The notes under the pieces: generated by a model
The model's database searches: none
Seen by the model: only the letters and a program-made list of their open reading frames with translations
Told to the model about the DNA's origin: nothing
Made by a program: the position numbers and the translations under genes
Shown: positions 59,980 through 64,000 of the stretch, in pieces
Position numbering within the stretch: the first letter of the stretch is position 1
How the letters are laid out: the number at the start of each line of letters is the position of its first letter
Assembly: GCA_902786975.1 (NCBI GenBank)
Contig: CADAES010000005.1
Location: forward strand, 1-64,000
From: an uncultured Ruminococcus sp.
GTDB lineage: Bacteria > Bacillota > Clostridia > Oscillospirales > Ruminococcaceae
Reading direction: 5' to 3'
DNA: 64,000 nucleotides

Positions 59980-61221
59980 ATGAGCAAGGTTGCAGTAATA
60001 GGTTACGGAACGGTAGGTTCGGGAACAGTCGAGCTGTTTATGAAGAACCGTAAGTCCATTTCAAAGAAAGTGGGAAGGGACTGTGATATCAAGTATATCC
60101 TGGACCTGAGGGATTTCCCTGATTCTCCGTTTGCGGACCGTATGATAAAGGATTTTGAAACTATCCTCAACGACGACGAGGTAACGGTCGTTGCCGAGGT
60201 AGTCGGCGGAACGACTTTCGCTTACGACTATACAAAAAGGCTGCTCGAAAAGGGCAAGAGTGTCGTAACATCGAACAAGGCTCTTGTCGCAGAAAAGGGT
60301 GCGGAGCTTATCAAACTTGCAAAGCAGCACAAGTGCAACTATCTTTTTGAAGCCAGCGTAGGCGGCGGCATACCTATCCTCAGACCGATAAACAAATGCC
60401 TTGCGGGCAACGAGATACTCCAGATATCCGGTATCCTCAACGGCACGACCAACTTCATTCTCTCGAAGATGATAAAGGATCAGATGTCATTTGACGATGC
60501 TCTGAAAATGGCACAGGAGCTTGGCTATGCCGAGGCAGACCCTACAGCTGATGTCGAGGGAGAGGACGCATGCAGAAAGATATGCATACTCGGTTCGCTC
60601 GCATACGGCAAGCACATCTATCCCGATATGGTGCACTGTTCGGGCATAACAAGAATAACGCTCGACGATGTTGAATATGCAGACAATGCAGGCTATGTTA
60701 TAAAGCTCATCGGCTCGGTCAAGAAGCTCGATGACGGCAAGCTCAAGGCTATCGTCTGCCCAAGGTTCGTTCCAAAGTCCAACCTGCTTGCGAGCGTTGA
60801 CGACGTTTACAACGCTATCAGCGTGGTCGGTGACGGCGTGGGCAACGTAATGTTCTACGGAAAGGGCGCAGGCAAGCTTCCGACGGCTTCCGCAGTTGTC
60901 GGAGATATCATCGACTGCCTCAAGCACCCGCAGACCGTCCTTGCAGTCAACTGGGAGGACAGCGCAGACAGGAGCTTTGTTGTCAACTACAAGCAGACAA
61001 ATACCTCGGTATATGTAAGGATACAGGCTGATAACGCAGAGGCGCTCAAAGGCTCGCTCAGCGAGATGTTCGGCAAGCTGATGTACATCGAGAGAGCGGG
61101 CAGACCCGACAGTGAGATAGCGTTCATCACTCCGACAATGAAGGAAGCGGATATCGACGACAACCTCACTATCCTTTCGCACTCGGCTAAGATATGCAGC
61201 AAGATAAGGATCTATCAGTAA
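59980..61221 (+). CDS. hom: Homoserine dehydrogenase
   Basis: Hom reduces aspartate semialdehyde to homoserine, the branch to threonine and methionine. The 413 residues have the Rossmann motif VAVIGYGTVGSGTVEL and the signature SNKALVAEKG. The catalytic domain has EASVGGGIPILRPINKCLAGNEI and GTTNFILSKM, and a C-terminal ACT-like domain begins at about 345, so feedback inhibition is expected. It starts at ATG behind GAGAGGAAAGG, 30 bases after the ACT gene, and a terminator follows. Confidence 0.96.
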   Translation: MSKVAVIGYGTVGSGTVELFMKNRKSISKKVGRDCDIKYILDLRDFPDSPFADRMIKDFETILNDDEVTVVAEVVGGTTFAYDYTKRLLEKGKSVVTSNKALVAEKGAELIKLAKQHKCNYLFEASVGGGIPILRPINKCLAGNEILQISGILNGTTNFILSKMIKDQMSFDDALKMAQELGYAEADPTADVEGEDACRKICILGSLAYGKHIYPDMVHCSGITRITLDDVEYADNAGYVIKLIGSVKKLDDGKLKAIVCPRFVPKSNLLASVDDVYNAISVVGDGVGNVMFYGKGAGKLPTASAVVGDIIDCLKHPQTVLAVNWEDSADRSFVVNYKQTNTSVYVRIQADNAEALKGSLSEMFGKLMYIERAGRPDSEIAFITPTMKEADIDDNLTILSHSAKICSKIRIYQ

Positions 61222-61232
61222 AGTAAAGTTTT

Positions 61233-61266
61233 AAGAAGCTCGGAAACCCGGGCTTCTTTTTTTTTT
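61233..61266 (+). terminator. Terminator after hom
   Basis: AAGAAGC pairs with GCTTCTT around a CGG/CCG inner pair, followed by a long T-run. Confidence 0.92.
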
Positions 61267-61432
61267 AACTACAGTAGGAAACAGCCCGTAAGCATGCTTT
61301 GAAAAGCGTCTATTTGGTTTGATATATTAATATTATATGCACTATTAACAATAAACCATATACTTGCTTTGTTACCCTTGCACAATCAAAAACAGGGGAA
61401 ACGGCGTGATTTTCTTTTTTTGAAAAAAACAG
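61267..61432. other. AT-rich gap with no feature seen
   Basis: No gene, RNA or repeat is recognised between the hom terminator and the next promoter. It is AT-rich, and its last part (a T-run then AAAAAAAC near 61411-61430) may assist the promoter as an UP element. Confidence 0.5.
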
Positions 61433-61461
61433 TTGCAAAAGCAGTAAATGTGTGATATACT
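61433..61461 (+). promoter_or_regulatory. Promoter for the diguanylate cyclase gene
   Basis: TTGCAA (61433-61438), 17-base spacer, TATACT (61456-61461), giving a leader of about 75 bases. Confidence 0.75.
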
Positions 61462-61540
61462 TGTAATGTTAATAATGTTTGAATATTATTGTTTATGAAA
61501 TAAGAAAAACAAATAACTTGGAACGGAGGAGAACGACAAA

Positions 61541-63811
61541 ATGGGCAGACGTTTTACCATAGGTCTTGTTATAGCGAATATAGTCTCGGACCAGTTCAGC
61601 CGCAACATCGCTCAGGGTGCGATGTCAGCCGCCGAGGAGCTGGATATGAACCTCGCTATAATCCCGATGAAGTATATCGGCAGAGAGAATGCCCCCGAAA
61701 GTGCCGACGAAAAGTATGAATATATGTTCAACACTCTGCTGACGCACGTTTCTCACGAGTCGCTGGATTATATCATCATATCCACAGGCGAGATAGTATA
61801 CTCCATGACCAAAGACCAGATGCTTCCCCTGCTGCAGAGCATCGGAAATACACCTGTGCTTTCGCTCGCCTCTGAGGTAGAGGGCTTTGAGAGCCTTATC
61901 TTTGACAATTCAACAGGCGTAGAGGAGGCGGTGAAGTACCTTATCAAGTCGGGCAGAAAACGCATCGGTCTGATGAAGGGCGAGCCGTACAACTACGACT
62001 GCATCGAGAGAAATGCTGCTTACAAGAAAGCACTTGAGGAGTGCGGTGTGCCGTACGACGAGAAGCTGACGATATACAACGATATGTCTACCTTCTGTCA
62101 CGACCAGGTCGAAAAGCTGCTCAGCGACAACCCGGATATGGACGCTGTCGTCTGCTGCAACGATGCGACTGCGACCACCGTTTACGAGGTGCTCGAAAAG
62201 CATAATATCACCGTCGGCGACCAGATAGCCGTTGTCGGATTTGACGACCTTCCCGTGGCACAGCATCTTGTGCCGCCGCTTGCTTCGGTCAAGGCAGATG
62301 CCGAACAGCTCGCCTACACCGCTGTAAGGAGAGCCGCTGACTATCTCAACGGAAACACCGCTTTTGTAAAGCACGAAAGAGTGCCGACCAAGTTCATGCT
62401 CAGAGAGTCCTGCTACCGCAAGGCGGAGCACCCCGACCAGAGCTGGATATTCGACCTTCCGACCGAGAAGTGCGCAAAGGAGATACTCAAGATAGCTTAT
62501 ACCGATTTCGTGTCGCCCGCACAGTGGGATGTCGCATTCAATTCCTGCGTGACCTTCCTTACCAAGGTGAACGAGGTGCTCAAAAAGCCGAGCTGCACAA
62601 GGCAGGAGATAAGTGATTTCTTTGAGACGATAGATGTCATCTTCAGACGCAGGGACGGCTTCTTTGAGTATAACGTAAACAAGTTCCTCGGAATAGTCGA
62701 TGTCGGAATGAAGCACCTTGCTCAGCAGTACCCCGACAGGCTCGCCGATATAATCACCGTGTTCACGCATCTGTATCAGACCATCGCTTACAGTACCGAG
62801 AAGAGGAGAGCCTATGAGCACAGCCAGAGCATAGATATCGACCACCGCACCAATATCATCACCCGTGACGTTCTGATGTTTGCAACGGAAGATGTCGAGG
62901 GTGCGTGCAGCTCGATGCTCAGACAGCTCCACCAGCTGGAGATAAAAACGGCCTATATGTTCCTGCTGGATAAGCCGATGATCTGCAACCGCAGACAGGA
63001 TGTCCCCGACGACGTAAGCTGGAACCTCGAAGCGTACAGCATAGGCGAGAGGGTTTTCACCGTTCCCGAGGGAAGAAAAAAGGTCGAAGCAAAGGAACTG
63101 TTCAGAAATAGTTTCATTCCGCAGGACAGGCGCTGGACAATGGTCATGACAGTGCTGTACTCCACAAACGTCCAGTACGGTCTGGCAATGTTTGAAATGG
63201 GCTTTGACTATTTCAGATATCTGGAATACCTGACCTACCAGCTCAGCGCAGCGGTAAAGATACAGGAGCTTATCAGGACCCAGAATGAAACGCTGATGCA
63301 GCTCAACAAGATAAACATCGCTCTGCACAATATGTCCAGCCTTGACCAGCTTACGGGTACACTTAACAGACGAGGATTCTACAACGAGGCTGCCAAGCAG
63401 TTTGAGCAGATAACCGACAGGCTGATAGTCGTGTTCGTTGACCTCGACGGTCTGAAGATGATAAATGATAATTTCGGACACTCCGAGGGTGATATCGCCA
63501 TAAAGGCAGTCGCAGACTGTCTGCGTGAGGTCATCGCAGATATCGGTATTGTAGGACGTGTCGGCGGCGACGAGTTCGTTGCGATGATGCCGTCCATATT
63601 TGACAATATGAGCGAGTATGTCAGAAACAAGTGCAACGAGGTGCTCGACCAGCTCAACGAAAGACTGAAAAGACCGTACAGGATAGCTATGTCAATGGGT
63701 ATCTTTGAGTGCAAGGCGAGCGAGTACAAGAGCATCGCAGAGATAATCGACAAGGCAGACTATCTGCTGTATGTCCAGAAGAGGGAAAAGAAAAAGCTGC
63801 TGGACAGTTGA
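61541..63811 (+). CDS. Cytoplasmic diguanylate cyclase with LacI-like sensor domain
   Basis: The 756-residue protein makes c-di-GMP. The first about 300 residues form a periplasmic-binding-like fold of LacI type (GLVIANIVSDQFSRNIAQGAMSAAEELD, VVGFDDLPVAQHLVPPLASV), but without a DNA-binding helix-turn-helix. About 300 unassigned residues follow, probably helical and signal-transmitting. The C-terminal GGDEF domain runs from about 600, with the intact active site VGGDEF (674-679). No membrane helix or signal peptide is seen, so a small molecule inside the cell is sensed. It starts at ATG behind GGAGGAG and has its own terminator. Confidence 0.9.
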   Translation: MGRRFTIGLVIANIVSDQFSRNIAQGAMSAAEELDMNLAIIPMKYIGRENAPESADEKYEYMFNTLLTHVSHESLDYIIISTGEIVYSMTKDQMLPLLQSIGNTPVLSLASEVEGFESLIFDNSTGVEEAVKYLIKSGRKRIGLMKGEPYNYDCIERNAAYKKALEECGVPYDEKLTIYNDMSTFCHDQVEKLLSDNPDMDAVVCCNDATATTVYEVLEKHNITVGDQIAVVGFDDLPVAQHLVPPLASVKADAEQLAYTAVRRAADYLNGNTAFVKHERVPTKFMLRESCYRKAEHPDQSWIFDLPTEKCAKEILKIAYTDFVSPAQWDVAFNSCVTFLTKVNEVLKKPSCTRQEISDFFETIDVIFRRRDGFFEYNVNKFLGIVDVGMKHLAQQYPDRLADIITVFTHLYQTIAYSTEKRRAYEHSQSIDIDHRTNIITRDVLMFATEDVEGACSSMLRQLHQLEIKTAYMFLLDKPMICNRRQDVPDDVSWNLEAYSIGERVFTVPEGRKKVEAKELFRNSFIPQDRRWTMVMTVLYSTNVQYGLAMFEMGFDYFRYLEYLTYQLSAAVKIQELIRTQNETLMQLNKINIALHNMSSLDQLTGTLNRRGFYNEAAKQFEQITDRLIVVFVDLDGLKMINDNFGHSEGDIAIKAVADCLREVIADIGIVGRVGGDEFVAMMPSIFDNMSEYVRNKCNEVLDQLNERLKRPYRIAMSMGIFECKASEYKSIAEIIDKADYLLYVQKREKKKLLDS

Positions 63812-63828
63812 TGAATAATGTTGTTAAA

Positions 63829-63866
63829 AAGGAACTGTTGCAGTTAAGCAGCAGTTCCTCTTGTTT
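63829..63866. terminator. Bidirectional terminator after the diguanylate cyclase gene
   Basis: AGGAACTGTTGC pairs with GCAGCAGTTCCT, followed by TTGTTTTT; the A-run on the other side serves the converging partial gene. Confidence 0.85.
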
Positions 63867-63877
63867 TTAGTATGTAG

Positions 63878-64000
63878 TTACAGCTCTGTGAAATCCGCAA
63901 AGCAAAAGTCTGCGGTGCGTCTAAGCTCTGCGTGGTCGTTGGTGTAATGCGGGTTGAGCCTTGCCCCGACAGTGAAGCCGCCGAGCTTTGCCCCGCTGAC
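63878..64000 (-). CDS. C-terminal end of an unidentified protein (cut by the window)
   Basis: The last 40 codons of a minus-strand gene end at TAA (63878-63880). The readable end contains GGFTVGARLNPHYTNDHAELRR and ends FADFTEL. The layout resembles the end of a haloacid-dehalogenase-type hydrolase, but it is too short to be sure. The start lies outside the window. Confidence 0.5.
   Translation of the reverse strand, partial: VSGAKLGGFTVGARLNPHYTNDHAELRRTADFCFADFTEL

Noticed and set aside
61910-63481. Long minus-strand ORF of 523 codons
   Set aside because: It is an antisense shadow of the diguanylate cyclase gene, with no ribosome site and no domain match.

Overview
The window looks like chromosomal DNA of a low-to-mid-GC Gram-positive anaerobe of the class Clostridia, most likely a Ruminococcus-type Oscillospiraceae. 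The inference rests on strong AGGAGG ribosome sites, frequent TTG and GTG starts, a Na+/H+-type Rnf complex with its flavin transferase, a V-type ATPase, a type III glutamine synthetase, an alpha2-type glycyl-tRNA synthetase and a tRNA gene without an encoded CCA. No phage, insertion sequence or CRISPR array was seen.

Layout. 1-9.1 kb: groEL, then a DegV/membrane-protein pair on the minus strand, then a plus-strand metabolic run (membrane protein, 2-hydroxyacid dehydrogenase, acetyltransferase, proB, proA, glyS). 9.1-20.8 kb: an accessory signalling and export locus. It has a zinc-ribbon/Ser-Thr kinase/LRR receptor, a TIR-FHA protein, a 63-residue leader-type peptide, two ABC exporters of the NHLM type (one with a C39 peptidase), an HlyD-like adaptor, an ECF-like sigma factor and a divergent secreted M23 peptidase with a ricin-type lectin. 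20.9-33.4 kb: STAS protein, guaA, two small AT-rich genes, an XRE regulator, an LTA-synthase-like enzyme, a dus-gtrA pair, a potassium channel with a CNNM/CorC protein, and a cpsB/capD polysaccharide pair. 33.4-34.3 kb: tRNA-Pro(CGG) followed by a 220-bp tandem repeat array. 34.5-39.8 kb: ilvE, a nuclease with a possible EVE-like domain, rluA, a membrane protein, a phosphatase and a regulator. 39.9-46.9 kb: apbE-rnfCDGEAB and a membrane protein. 46.9-49.2 kb: type III glutamine synthetase behind a structured leader RNA. 49.4-59.1 kb: a DUF308 protein and the V-ATPase operon. 59.5-61.2 kb: ACT-domain regulator and homoserine dehydrogenase. 61.5-63.8 kb: a diguanylate cyclase with a LacI-like sensor. 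The last 120 bases hold the end of a truncated minus-strand gene.

The most interesting part is 9.1-20.8 kb. By domain logic, an extracellular LRR receptor kinase would sense a signal and phosphorylate targets. The FHA domain of the TIR protein could read that phosphorylation, and the TIR domain might then act on NAD or act as a scaffold. The peptide has a C39-type leader and no modification enzyme beside it, and the two exporters with the HlyD adaptor would export it. The same promoter-like pattern (TGTAACA, 18-bp spacer ending in GTG, then TAWA) occurs once before the peptide operon and twice before the M23 peptidase, but not before the sigma-factor operon, which has an ordinary TTGACT/TATAAT promoter. 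This suggests the encoded sigma factor switches on both the peptide operon and the secreted lectin-peptidase. All of this is inferred from sequence.
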